This document shows, piece after piece, positions 24,373 to 32,858 of a stretch of DNA of 64,000 nucleotides. The notes below the pieces were generated by a model. That model did not search any database and had not been told where the DNA came from. It saw nothing but the letters and a program-made list of their open reading frames with translations. The stretch covers positions 1 to 64,000 of the forward strand of contig NZ_JACOOK010000001.1 in the NCBI RefSeq assembly GCF_014288115.1, in the 5' to 3' direction. Both the position numbers and the translations under genes were made by a program. Origin of the DNA: Alistipes_A hominis (GTDB taxonomy: Bacteria > Bacteroidota > Bacteroidia > Bacteroidales > Rikenellaceae). Positions within the stretch are counted from its first letter, which is position 1. Each line of letters starts with the position of its first letter.

Positions 24373-25601
24373 AACTGATCGATTACATAACCGGAAACCG
24401 CAAGGGTAGGGAAGCCCGCCGCATCGAACGCGAAGCGATGGACGATCCGTTCCTGCACGATGCGCTGGAAGGATACGATGCGGTACCGGGCGATCCGACC
24501 GATGCGATCCGGCGAATGCAGCGCCGGGTGACGGGCGCCGCTGGAAAACTGCGGCGCAGGATTTACTGGAGCGCGGCGGCGGCGCTGTTGCTGTGCGCCG
24601 GCGCGGGAGGATACCTGCTGACGCTACGGAATATTCCGATGCAGGAACCGGCGATTGCACTGCGGCAGGATACGCCCGAACGCTCCGTTCCGGCCGATTC
24701 CGTCGTACTCGCCGCCGCGACGCCCGAAAAATCCCGCCCGGAGGCAAAAACCGCCGCCGAAACGCCGTCGGTCTATCCGGAAGAGACGCCCGCAGCCGAA
24801 GACCGGGCGCCCCTTGCGAAACAAGAGGCAGAATACGCCGAAAACGAAAAATCCCGGCCGGGCGAAACCGTCGCCGGCACTCCGCCGCCGGCTCCTTCCG
24901 AAGAAAGCCTTTCGCAGGACGAGGCCGCCCTGCCGGTCGCTGCCGACATCGCCGCCGAACGCAGCGACCGCCCGGAGAAAATGCAATCCTCCGTTCAGGT
25001 CTCCCCGGCATCCGATTCCGAAAGAATCTTCCGGAAAATCGGGAGACCCGCATCGGTACGGGGCCGGATCACCGATAGAAACGGCACGCCGCTTATCGGA
25101 GCCACCGTCGCTTCCGGACCCGGCAAAGGCACCGTAACCGACAGCGACGGAAATTTCTCGCTATCCAAAATTCCGGGAACCGACACACTGGAAATCAACT
25201 ACCTGGGATATCGCACCGAAAAAATACCGGCCGACACCTCCCGCCCGATACGGCTCGCATTGCAGGAGGACGACGAGCAATTGACAGAATGCATCGTCGT
25301 AGGCTACGGTACGCAGAAACCCGAAGCACGACAGGAAGACGTCCGCAAATCCATCCCCGTCGGCGGACACAAAGCCTATCTCCGGTATCTGGACGAGCAC
25401 AAAGTCTATCCGGACGACGGGAACCTACCGCACGGCAAAGTAACTCTCCGTTTCAGGATCGACTCCGCAGGACGCCCCGTCGACATCGAAGTGATCCGCA
25501 GCCTGGGTGCCGCAGCCGACCGGGAAGCCGTCCGCCTCGTGCGGGAAGGCCCCGACTGGACGCCCGGCAAAGGCTTCGTTCGCCTCGACATCCGGTTCTG
25601 A
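24369..25601 (+). CDS. membrane anti-sigma-like protein with CarboxypepD and TonB-type domains
   Basis: 410 residues. A short cytosolic N-terminus (residues 1-58, MKLIDYITGNRKGREARRIE) would hold the sigma factor. One transmembrane segment lies near 60-80, followed by a long Pro/Ala/Glu linker. Next comes a CarboxypepD_reg-like sandwich (RGRITDRNGTPLIGATV, about 205-290) ending in CIVVGYGTQKPE, and a C-terminal TonB-like domain (KVTLRFRIDSAGRPVDIEV, to the end). This suggests a bridge from inner-membrane sigma regulation to the outer membrane. The linked VWA protein has the same sandwich and the VVGYGT tail. Confidence 0.85.
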   Translation: MKLIDYITGNRKGREARRIEREAMDDPFLHDALEGYDAVPGDPTDAIRRMQRRVTGAAGKLRRRIYWSAAAALLLCAGAGGYLLTLRNIPMQEPAIALRQDTPERSVPADSVVLAAATPEKSRPEAKTAAETPSVYPEETPAAEDRAPLAKQEAEYAENEKSRPGETVAGTPPPAPSEESLSQDEAALPVAADIAAERSDRPEKMQSSVQVSPASDSERIFRKIGRPASVRGRITDRNGTPLIGATVASGPGKGTVTDSDGNFSLSKIPGTDTLEINYLGYRTEKIPADTSRPIRLALQEDDEQLTECIVVGYGTQKPEARQEDVRKSIPVGGHKAYLRYLDEHKVYPDDGNLPHGKVTLRFRIDSAGRPVDIEVIRSLGAAADREAVRLVREGPDWTPGKGFVRLDIRF

Positions 25602-25880
25602 CCTCGGACCGAACCGTTTTCCGCGCCGGATGCAACCGCCAAGAGCGACTGTTCCTTTCTCTTTCCGCTTTCACGGGGGCCTCCCGGAATCCCGTTTTCC
25701 GGCAGACAGGTCGGAAACTCTTCCGTCCGGGCGGCGTACCCCGCGCTCATTGCCGCCCGCAACGGATTCGTCACCGGAAACCGTCCCGGCTGACGGTCTG
25801 CATCGAACGTAAAAATTTCCGCTTCTCAACGAGCACGTCCGGACATGGTACACGAAACGATACAGTACGTCCCGTTACGC
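25602..25880. other. intergenic stretch between convergent genes
   Basis: No gene, repeat or RNA is recognisable. Short frames exist on both strands but show no family resemblance. Confidence 0.5.
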
Positions 25881-25914
25881 AAAAAAGCCGACCCGTACAT
25901 ACATACGGCCCGGC
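25881..25914 (-). terminator. intrinsic terminator of the HTH gene at 25942
   Basis: GCCGGGCCGTA/TACGGGTCGGC stem with two mismatches, then six Ts on the minus strand. Confidence 0.6.
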
Positions 25915-25941
25915 CTTCGCCCGTTTTCGGCAAAGAACGAA

Positions 25942-26910
25942 TCAAGCTTCCTGCAGGCTTTCGACGATCTCCCGCTGTTCGTTGAAAAATTGCCTCCGCT
26001 GGATCTCGCTGCTCTGCGAGATCAGCGTCGAATGACGTTTGAGCGACTGTATCCAGTTTTTCTGAATGTTGCACATGCGCGGATTCTGCGAATCCATCGA
26101 GTTGATCGAATAAACGCGGAACAGGCAGGCCTGGAAATCGCCCTTCTCGACATACGTGTAAGTCGCCTCGAAATTGATATCCGACAGGTAGATCGCCAGC
26201 GAATGTCCCTTGCTGAACTCTCCGGTCGTCGTCACGGCTTCCAGTTCCGACAGCAGCAGTCCCAATTCTTTCTTCATATTTCTCACGTCCTCGGCGGAGA
26301 GCAGGTCGAGTCCGGCAAAATAACGGATCTCCTTGACGATCGACCGGAATATGTTGTAATCCCAGATAAAACTGGTGTGGGACAACTGCCGGATGCTTGC
26401 GCTGAGTTTCCAGTGCATCTGGGGCACTTTGTCCGGCACTTGTAGGTCGGACAGGCTGGCGGGAGGCTTCATTTTACCGTGATGGTAGATCCAGCGGCCC
26501 AGACGGAATTTCGAAAGGCATTCGTACGGAGAATAGAACGTAAACGGAATCAGGTTCGAAGCCGTCGCCACGCTCGCCGTCGGATCGTCGCGCAGCAGGT
26601 CGAACAATTTCGCGTAACGCACCAGGATTTCGTAATAACTCTCGATCGGATCCCCTGTATGCAGCAGGTTCAGGTCGAACATCGTATCGTTGAGCATCCG
26701 GCGTCCGACAATTTTGTCGAGCGAAATGCCCAGATGCTGCGAGATCAGAGAAACCTCTTCGAACGTAAAGGCGACCTCGCCCCGCAGCCTACGGTAAATG
26801 GCCTCCTTACCCATACATAGGATCTCCATCAGGGAATTGGCCAGGTTGCTGCCTTTGGGAATCCGTTCCCGCATGACTCCGATCAATTCATTAACCATCT
26901 CATTTTTCAT
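25942..26910 (-). CDS. HTH regulator of a Bacteroidota-type family (paralogue 1)
   Basis: 322 residues. The N-terminal 65 residues resemble an XRE/lambda-type helix-turn-helix (MEILCMGKEAIYRRLRGEVAFTFEE, then LISQHLGISLDKIVG). The remaining 250 residues are a helical domain of unknown function, rich in aromatic residues, ending IQRRQFFNEQREIVE. It is a close paralogue of 27348-28331; aligned motifs include KEA(I/V)YRRLRGEV, SNINFEATY-type (here SDINFEATYTY) and STLISQS. No signal peptide is seen. I cannot name a target; the pair is best described as cytosolic transcription regulators. Confidence 0.75.
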   Translation of the reverse strand: MKNEMVNELIGVMRERIPKGSNLANSLMEILCMGKEAIYRRLRGEVAFTFEEVSLISQHLGISLDKIVGRRMLNDTMFDLNLLHTGDPIESYYEILVRYAKLFDLLRDDPTASVATASNLIPFTFYSPYECLSKFRLGRWIYHHGKMKPPASLSDLQVPDKVPQMHWKLSASIRQLSHTSFIWDYNIFRSIVKEIRYFAGLDLLSAEDVRNMKKELGLLLSELEAVTTTGEFSKGHSLAIYLSDINFEATYTYVEKGDFQACLFRVYSINSMDSQNPRMCNIQKNWIQSLKRHSTLISQSSEIQRRQFFNEQREIVESLQEA

Positions 26911-27245
26911 TGTTTTTTGTTTTTGTCGTTCATTAAGTTATTTCATTCTACGCCCGGAAGCGCCGCCCGAACTCGCGGGACGGATCAGCGGCTCCGCGGA
27001 CCGGAGAAACCGGTATTTTCGGAATCAGGCGCGCGCATCTCCCGCTGTTCCTGCTTGCGCCATCCGCACGCCCGGCTCCCTTTCGCTGCACGATACCCGG
27101 CACCGGCAGACTGCCTGTCCGGCGATCGACCGCGCCGTTTCTTTTCCCCCCTTTTCTCATCCATACAAAGATGCGTCTTCCGCTTCGAATAAAAGTTTCC
27201 GTATCCGCAGGATTCGAAACGAACGATTTCTAATATTGCACCGCA
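26911..27245. other. intergenic stretch between paralogous HTH genes
   Basis: About 330 bases, GC-rich in the middle, with no gene or RNA that I recognise. It should hold the promoter of the downstream HTH gene at its left end, but no clean TAnnTTTG is visible. Confidence 0.4.
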
Positions 27246-27281
27246 CAAAAAACAGCCGGGCCGCATAATGCAACCCGGCTG
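27246..27281 (-). terminator. intrinsic terminator of the HTH gene at 27348
   Basis: CAGCCGGG (27253-27260) pairs with CCCGGCTG (27274-27281), with six Ts following on the minus strand. Confidence 0.7.
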
Positions 27282-27347
27282 CTTTTCAACTACCGTATTT
27301 TCGTTTTTCGCAACAAGACGTTCCGCAGAGTTGCGGAAACCCTTACA

Positions 27348-28331
27348 CTACAATTCCGCGATAATCTCGCGCTGTTTTTTAAAGAATTGAATCCGCTGCA
27401 TTTCCGCGCTCTGGGAAATCAGCGTGGAAAACTTCCGCAGCGAACGGATCCACTCCTTCAAGTTGCCGAACACTTCCGTATCGCGCGATGTAATGGAATT
27501 GATCGCGTATATCCGGATCATGCTGACATGGCGGTACTTCGACGCGGCATAACTGTACGTCGCCTCGAAATTGATGTTCGAAATGTAAATATGAACGTCT
27601 TTCCCCGATGCGAATTTCCCTTTCATGGCGATCTCCTCCAACTCATCGAGGGATTGGAGCAGTTCGGTTTTCAGTTGAAACACGTTATCTTCGGTCAGCA
27701 GGTGGATTTTCGTAAAATATTTGATATCGTTGACCAAGTACTGGAAAATCATGCTGTCCCATATATGGCAGGTCGATTCGAACTGCTGCGCCTCGTCGAC
27801 GAGTTCCTTTTGCCGCTGCAACAACTTTTCCGGCAGCACCAGATCGTCGTAACAATGGTTCGTGCAGTCGATCTTGTCATGCTGGTACATCCATTTGAAC
27901 AGCCGGAAACGAGACAACATATCGTACTTCATATAAAGCGTCTGCGGAATGATGTTGGACGAAGTCGCCAGCTCGGACTCGGGCTCTCGTTTCAATTCCC
28001 GGAAAATCTTCGCATAACCGTCGATCATCGCGTAATACGTCTCGACCGGATCGGCATAATGCACGATATTGAGCCCGAACAGCGCATTCCCGCCGAAGTT
28101 GGCGCCGATCAGCTGATCCAACGATACGCCCAACTTTTGCGAGATCACCGCGGCTTCGGTAAACGTAAAGGGCACTTCGCCCCGCAGCCTCCGGTAAACG
28201 GCCTCTTTACCTATATACAGTATATCCATCAACAGGTTCGCCAGGTTGGCTCCCTCCGGAATCTTTTCTTTCATCGACTCGATCAGGCCGGAATTCAGCT
28301 TGTCGGTCATCATCATTTCCGTCGTATCCAT
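27348..28331 (-). CDS. HTH regulator of a Bacteroidota-type family (paralogue 2)
   Basis: 327 residues, the same architecture as 25942-26910. The helix-turn-helix is at about 25-75 (MDILYIGKEAVYRRLRGEVPFTF, AVISQKLGVSLDQLIG). A long helical C-terminal domain contains HIYISNINFEATYSY and STLISQSAEMQRIQFFKKQREI. The start is uncertain because Met-rich codons (MDTTEMMMTDKL) offer several choices. Tandem copies with separate terminators suggest duplication followed by separate control. What they sense is unknown; the divergent long gene-free region upstream may contain targets. Confidence 0.75.
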   Translation of the reverse strand: MDTTEMMMTDKLNSGLIESMKEKIPEGANLANLLMDILYIGKEAVYRRLRGEVPFTFTEAAVISQKLGVSLDQLIGANFGGNALFGLNIVHYADPVETYYAMIDGYAKIFRELKREPESELATSSNIIPQTLYMKYDMLSRFRLFKWMYQHDKIDCTNHCYDDLVLPEKLLQRQKELVDEAQQFESTCHIWDSMIFQYLVNDIKYFTKIHLLTEDNVFQLKTELLQSLDELEEIAMKGKFASGKDVHIYISNINFEATYSYAASKYRHVSMIRIYAINSITSRDTEVFGNLKEWIRSLRKFSTLISQSAEMQRIQFFKKQREIIAEL

Positions 28332-28794
28332 GTTTTTTACTTTTTAATCCCAAAAAGAAACCGCGAAGGCGATCGCTGCGCCGGTCGGCAAAACAGGGCG
28401 GTTCCATCCGGAGCGCGTTGCGAAAATCGCACCGTTCCCGACTCCCGGGTTATTTTATTAGAAAATATTTGAATTTAAATACTTTATAAACGACACCAAT
28501 ATGCCGTTCTCTGAAAATACATTTGCAGTACCGAAAGGTACGAATAATAATGCTCAAATCAAATCGTAAAATGCGAATAAAACGCAGGTACAGAGGACGG
28601 CCGATCCGTTCGGGAATACCGGTTCGGAGATTCCGCCCGTAAAAAAACAACATACGCCACATGAAAAGATATTTCTTCCAAAAACTTCGCAAAGTGCAGT
28701 ACAAAAATTATTTATGTTTATGAAACGGCGGGCCGTACCCGGCTCGAAAATCAGGCGGACAATCCGTAAGCGGTCCACGTTTACTGTTTTCCCC
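28332..28794. other. gene-free stretch with possible small-RNA promoter
   Basis: No protein gene is supported. On the plus strand TACATTTG at 28518-28525 fits a -7 element, and the next terminator (28795-28832) would end a transcript of about 300 bases that contains no convincing ORF. Confidence 0.3.
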
Positions 28795-28832
28795 GACGCC
28801 TCGGAACCGATTTGGTTCCGAGGCGTTTTTTC
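28795..28832 (+). terminator. orphan intrinsic terminator 1
   Basis: A 13-bp perfect stem ACGCCTCGGAACC (28795-28807) with 28814-28826 and a run of Ts. It works only on the plus strand, but no plus-strand gene lies upstream for more than 3 kb. Confidence 0.8.
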
Positions 28833-29064
28833 GATTAACGTTTCCCCTCCTGCCTACCACGGCCACGACGACGATCGATACAGGACAACGGATTTTCAGG
28901 GAAAGTGCGGTACCGCCGGAGCGGACGCCATCCGAAAATCACCGCCCGATTGGTCTTGAACAGTCTCGAACCGGACAGATGAATGCCGGATTTACTTTGC
29001 AGACCAACGTCTACTGAAACGTCCTTCGGGATTTTCGGTTACATACCCAGTTCAATCGAACACG

Positions 29065-29103
29065 GTCTCCGCTGCATATCGGATTGCAACGGAGACTTTT
29101 TTA
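29065..29103 (+). terminator. orphan intrinsic terminator 2
   Basis: GTCTCCGCTGCA (29065-29076) pairs with TGCAACGGAGAC (one mismatch), followed by seven Ts. It lies upstream of the outer-membrane gene and has no gene before it. TTACTTTGC near 28990 is a weak promoter candidate for a transcript of about 100 bases. Confidence 0.75.
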
Positions 29104-29115
29104 CGAATTATTTTT

Positions 29116-29123
29116 TACTTTTG
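29116..29123 (+). promoter_or_regulatory. -7 element TACTTTTG for the barrel gene
   Basis: Matches TAnnTTTG, 63 bases before the ATG at 29187. Confidence 0.6.
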
Positions 29124-29186
29124 CAGTAACGACAGATTTCCTCGGTTTTATTTTCAGTCAATTATTTACGGACAAAAACCCGCCTT

Positions 29187-29861
29187 ATGAAAAAAACAAT
29201 TCTCCTAATCGCAGTTGTGCTGGCCGCCGGAGTCGTTTCCGGGCAGAAAACCTTTACGTTCGGCCCGAAAGTCGGAATCAACATCGCCGACCTGTACGCT
29301 AGTTCCGCCGAGAATACCCGCGACCTGAACGGAACGAAACCCTCGCTGATCGTCGGCGCTTTCGCCGAATACCGCGCGCTGAAATGGCTCGCCGTCTCGG
29401 CGGACGTGCTCTATTCCCGGCAGGGTTCCACCGACAAGGCGACGTGGACGGAACGGGGCCCGGGAGGAGGATTCGTAACCGAGTCCGAAGAGTTTAGCTA
29501 CCGGCTCAATTACCTGAACATTCCGATCCTGGCCAACTTCTACGTAACCAAAGGACTGGCCCTGAAAGCCGGCATCCAACCGGGATTCCTCATCGGTTCC
29601 AAACTGCGGGTGCGCAGCAACGACGGACCGTGGGAAACCGCCGACCTCAAAGACGAAAACCTGTTCCGGACGACCGACATCGCCATTCCCGTCGGCCTCT
29701 CCTATACCCTCGACTACGGACTGGTAATCGACGCCCGCTACAACTTCTCGCTGAACGACATCGCGACCGGTACGTTCAAAGAGGAAATAGCGCAAGAAGG
29801 CGGCGACCTGAAAAAAATCAAAAACCGGGTATTTTCGCTGACTCTCGGCTGGAAATTCTAA
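29187..29861 (+). CDS. outer-membrane beta-barrel (porin-like) protein
   Basis: 224 residues with a signal peptide (MKKTILLIAVVLAAGVVSG, then Q). The mature part shows the pattern of an eight-stranded OmpA/PorT-like barrel: FGPKVGINIADLY at the start, LNYLNIPILANFYVTKGLALKAGIQPGFL in the middle, and the last strand FSLTLGWKF ending in Phe, the usual sorting signal for BAM. It has its own promoter and a terminator at 29903. Function may be structural or surface binding; no ligand can be named. Confidence 0.9.
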   Translation: MKKTILLIAVVLAAGVVSGQKTFTFGPKVGINIADLYASSAENTRDLNGTKPSLIVGAFAEYRALKWLAVSADVLYSRQGSTDKATWTERGPGGGFVTESEEFSYRLNYLNIPILANFYVTKGLALKAGIQPGFLIGSKLRVRSNDGPWETADLKDENLFRTTDIAIPVGLSYTLDYGLVIDARYNFSLNDIATGTFKEEIAQEGGDLKKIKNRVFSLTLGWKF

Positions 29862-29902
29862 ACCTATCGGGGAAATACTTCCAGAACCGTTTTCTGATAC
29901 GG

Positions 29903-29937
29903 GCGGGTGACTTTTGTAAAGTCGCCCGCTTTCTTTA
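29903..29937 (+). terminator. intrinsic terminator after the barrel gene
   Basis: GCGGGTGACTT pairs with AAGTCGCCCGC (one G-U pair), then TTTCTTTATT. Confidence 0.7.
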
Positions 29938-29998
29938 TTATTTTCCGGCACGACACGAACGAACGTCGAATTGTTTTGTAAATCAATCGAATATTTTA

Positions 29999-30006
29999 TA
30001 AATTTG
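29999..30006 (+). promoter_or_regulatory. -7 element TAAATTTG for the 886-codon gene
   Basis: Matches TAnnTTTG, 24 bases before the ATG at 30031. This decides the start, since the upstream in-frame ATG at 29971 precedes it. Confidence 0.6.
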
Positions 30007-30030
30007 ATACAATCCAATACCTTATGCGCT

Positions 30031-32688
30031 ATGGATAGATTTTTGCTGATTTTATGTACGGCAGTTTATCTTGCCTGCCCGCACACCCGTGCCCAAACAG
30101 CCCGCGAAAACCGGAACGCTATGCAAGATTCCGGGATACAGTCCTTTTTCGACGCGCAAGCCGCCAAACATCCCGAGAAGCTCTACCTTCATCTGAACCA
30201 GCCCTACTACGGGGTCGGAGACACGATCTGGTTCCGGGCCTATCTGACGGATGCCGTGACACACAGACCCGATACGCTCTCCAATTTCATTTACGTCGAT
30301 CTGTACGACCGGGCCAAACGTTTGGTGACTTCGAGAAAGATCAAACGCGATTCGATGGGGTTCGCAAACTGCCTCCCGTTGGCCGATACTCTTTTTTCCG
30401 GGGAATACACCCTGCGGGCTTATACGGGTTGGATGCTCAATTTCGACGCCTCCGGTTTCTTCCAGAAAAACATCGTGATCGGACAGAATATCTCGAAAGT
30501 CCGCCATTCGGTCACTTATACGGACAAGCGTATGGTCGTCCGTTTTCTCGACCGTTACGAACGCCCCCTTTCGAAAAAGGAAGCGTCGTTCGATCTGTAC
30601 GATAAGAACGGGAAACACCTGGGTTCCGGTACGCAGCGTCTTTCGTCCACGGGCGCCGTACTGGTTCCCCTGCCCGGGGATTCCGCTTCCCGCGGGGCCT
30701 ATGCCGATATCCGGATTTCGATACGCGAGGATTCCGTTTTCCGCCGTACGGTCTTTATCGAACCGCCCCGCGCATCGTTCGACATCCAGTTCCTTCCCGA
30801 AGGGGGCGAACTGGTAGGATCCGACATGCCCCAGATCGTTGCGTTCAGGGCGGTCCGTCCGGACGGCAGTCCTGCGGACGTGCAGGGGTATTTGTTGAAC
30901 GGCGGCAACGATACCGTAGCCCGCTTCCGCAGCGAGCACGACGGAATGGGCCGTTTCCTGCTCACGCCCCGCGAGAGCGAGAGCTATCGCGCGGTCGCGT
31001 TCCTCGATACGCTTTCCGTCTCCGTTTCCCTTCCGGCTGTGCGTGACAACGCCTGCGCTTTGCAGGTCGTTCAGGGAAACCGGGACATTCGTTACCGGAT
31101 TCTGGGAAAAGTTCCCGCGTCTGGCCTTTTGGTCGGACATACGCGGGGCGTGTGCTGTCTGCTGCACCCGGTAGACGCGCGGCAAAATACAGGAACGATA
31201 AGAACCGATTCATTACCGGAAGGTATCCTTCACCTGCTGCTGACAGACTCGACCGGTTGTCCCCGCACCGAACGGTTGGTCTATATCCGCAAACCCGGCA
31301 GTACTCCCCGTTTCACCGTCCGCGCCGACAAACCCGCCTACGGAGTCCGCGAGAAGGTGCGGGCGGATATTTCGCTGAAAAGGGGAGCGCAACCCCTCTC
31401 CGGACGGTTTTCGGTCAGCATAACGGATGCGGACGCCGTGAAACCGGATTCCCTGTCCGATCATATATACACTTATCTGTTGCTGACCTCCGATCTGAAG
31501 GGATACGTCCACAATCCGGGGTACTATTTTCTGGACGACTCGCCGGCCCGGCAGCACAGCCTTGATTTGGTTATGCTAACGCACGGCTGGCGGCGTTTCC
31601 GTACGGACAGTCTGTTCCGCACCGCTCCGTTCAGGCCGAAATTCTTTTTCGAGCACGGACAGTTTTTCTCGGGTCGCGTGAACAATATGTTCGGCAAAGG
31701 CGTTGGGGAAGCGACCCTAACGGCGTTCGCCTCCCGGGGCGACGGTCTGGGCGACCGGGCGTTCACTGCCACGACGGACAGTGCGGGACACTTTCTGTTC
31801 GAAGGGTTGGATTTTCAGGATACGACGGTATTTCTGATCCCGTTTTACAACAAAAAAGGGAAGATTCCCTACGAGATCCATTTCGAAGACACTTATTACC
31901 GTCCGGGGCTTACGCCCCTGGCTCCTTATCTGAGCGAGACAATCAGGGAAAAGCGGCTCGAAGAGGTTCGTCGGGCGTCTCCGCCTCCAACGGGTTTGGA
32001 CAGTCTTACAACGTACCAGATCGACGAGGTGGTGGTTCATGGCCGTGATCCGAACGCTCCGGCCCTGCGAGTCGAAAAGAGGCTGCACAAGGATACGGCG
32101 CAGTTCGCAAAACTGAGTACGATGTCGCTGGAGAAATATGTACAACACTTTCCGGGAATGAAACAGATGCCTTTGGGATGGTGCATAGATATGGGGGGCA
32201 GAATGAGTGTCCCGCTTCAATTCCGCCTGAATGGCGAGGTGATTATGGGTACCGAGTTTTTGAACTTATATACGGTCAGGGACATCGAATACATCCGTAC
32301 GGTACTCATGCCTATGCCTGGACCTCCGCTGCGGGAGTTTCTTCCGTATCTGCCGATCGGTACCAGCCCGGATTATCCCTGCCGTTTCGAGATTTATCTG
32401 AAAGAGGACGCCCAGGGAAAACGCCGGTTCGGCCTGTACAGAACGGTGGGTTATATACCTGGAGCCGAGTTTTACCATCCTGTTTACGACACTCCGGAGC
32501 GACTGGCGAATAAAACCCCGGATCGCAGGACGACACTCTATTGGGAACCCTATTTACAACTTGGGAACGACGGCAAGGGTTCGATCGAGTTTTACACCAA
32601 CGACAAAAACAAGTCTCGTTTGGAAATCGTGATCGAGGGTATCGCGGCGGACGGATCGGTATGCAGAACGCTACAAAGATTGGAGTGA
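30031..32688 (+). CDS. large exported macroglobulin-like / TonB-receptor-plug-like surface protein
   Basis: 885 residues with a signal peptide ending near ACPHTRAQ. The first part (KLYLHLNQPYYGVGDTIWFRAYLTDA) is an MG2-like domain as in alpha-2-macroglobulins, followed by several beta-sandwich repeats. Near residues 650-700 comes a segment IDEVVVHGRDPN followed by a plug-like region (STMSLEKYVQHFPGM, FRLNGEVI), but there is no C-terminal 22-strand barrel. Bacteroidota have many such proteins, whose role is unknown; they may stand in for or partner TonB receptors. Single gene with own promoter. Confidence 0.8.
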   Translation: MDRFLLILCTAVYLACPHTRAQTARENRNAMQDSGIQSFFDAQAAKHPEKLYLHLNQPYYGVGDTIWFRAYLTDAVTHRPDTLSNFIYVDLYDRAKRLVTSRKIKRDSMGFANCLPLADTLFSGEYTLRAYTGWMLNFDASGFFQKNIVIGQNISKVRHSVTYTDKRMVVRFLDRYERPLSKKEASFDLYDKNGKHLGSGTQRLSSTGAVLVPLPGDSASRGAYADIRISIREDSVFRRTVFIEPPRASFDIQFLPEGGELVGSDMPQIVAFRAVRPDGSPADVQGYLLNGGNDTVARFRSEHDGMGRFLLTPRESESYRAVAFLDTLSVSVSLPAVRDNACALQVVQGNRDIRYRILGKVPASGLLVGHTRGVCCLLHPVDARQNTGTIRTDSLPEGILHLLLTDSTGCPRTERLVYIRKPGSTPRFTVRADKPAYGVREKVRADISLKRGAQPLSGRFSVSITDADAVKPDSLSDHIYTYLLLTSDLKGYVHNPGYYFLDDSPARQHSLDLVMLTHGWRRFRTDSLFRTAPFRPKFFFEHGQFFSGRVNNMFGKGVGEATLTAFASRGDGLGDRAFTATTDSAGHFLFEGLDFQDTTVFLIPFYNKKGKIPYEIHFEDTYYRPGLTPLAPYLSETIREKRLEEVRRASPPPTGLDSLTTYQIDEVVVHGRDPNAPALRVEKRLHKDTAQFAKLSTMSLEKYVQHFPGMKQMPLGWCIDMGGRMSVPLQFRLNGEVIMGTEFLNLYTVRDIEYIRTVLMPMPGPPLREFLPYLPIGTSPDYPCRFEIYLKEDAQGKRRFGLYRTVGYIPGAEFYHPVYDTPERLANKTPDRRTTLYWEPYLQLGNDGKGSIEFYTNDKNKSRLEIVIEGIAADGSVCRTLQRLE

Positions 32689-32835
32689 TTTTGGCGCATT
32701 TGTTTGATTCGGGATACGCCTACGATAGTTTTTCAACGCTTTCCGGCGTGAAATTTATCCCTGAACCGGGAATCAAACGCCGGCAGCCGACAAATAAATT
32801 TTAACCGATTGTTATTTTTTTCAGGATATAAATCT

Positions 32836-32843
32836 TACTTTTG
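32836..32843 (+). promoter_or_regulatory. -7 element TACTTTTG for the aromatic amino-acid operon
   Basis: Matches TAnnTTTG, 15 bases before the ATG at 32859. Confidence 0.65.
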
Positions 32844-32858
32844 TAAGATATAGCGTTT

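Noticed and set aside
26911..27245. Several 70-150 codon frames between the HTH genes
   Set aside because: Low-complexity Arg/Pro/Ser-rich translations typical of GC-rich noncoding DNA.
28714..28959. 81-codon plus-strand ORF
   Set aside because: It reads through the terminator at 28795-28832 and has no recognisable domain.
29958..29967. Sequence AACGAACGTC resembling half of an Mpi inversion site
   Set aside because: I find no inverted partner nearby, and a ten-base match is weak evidence.
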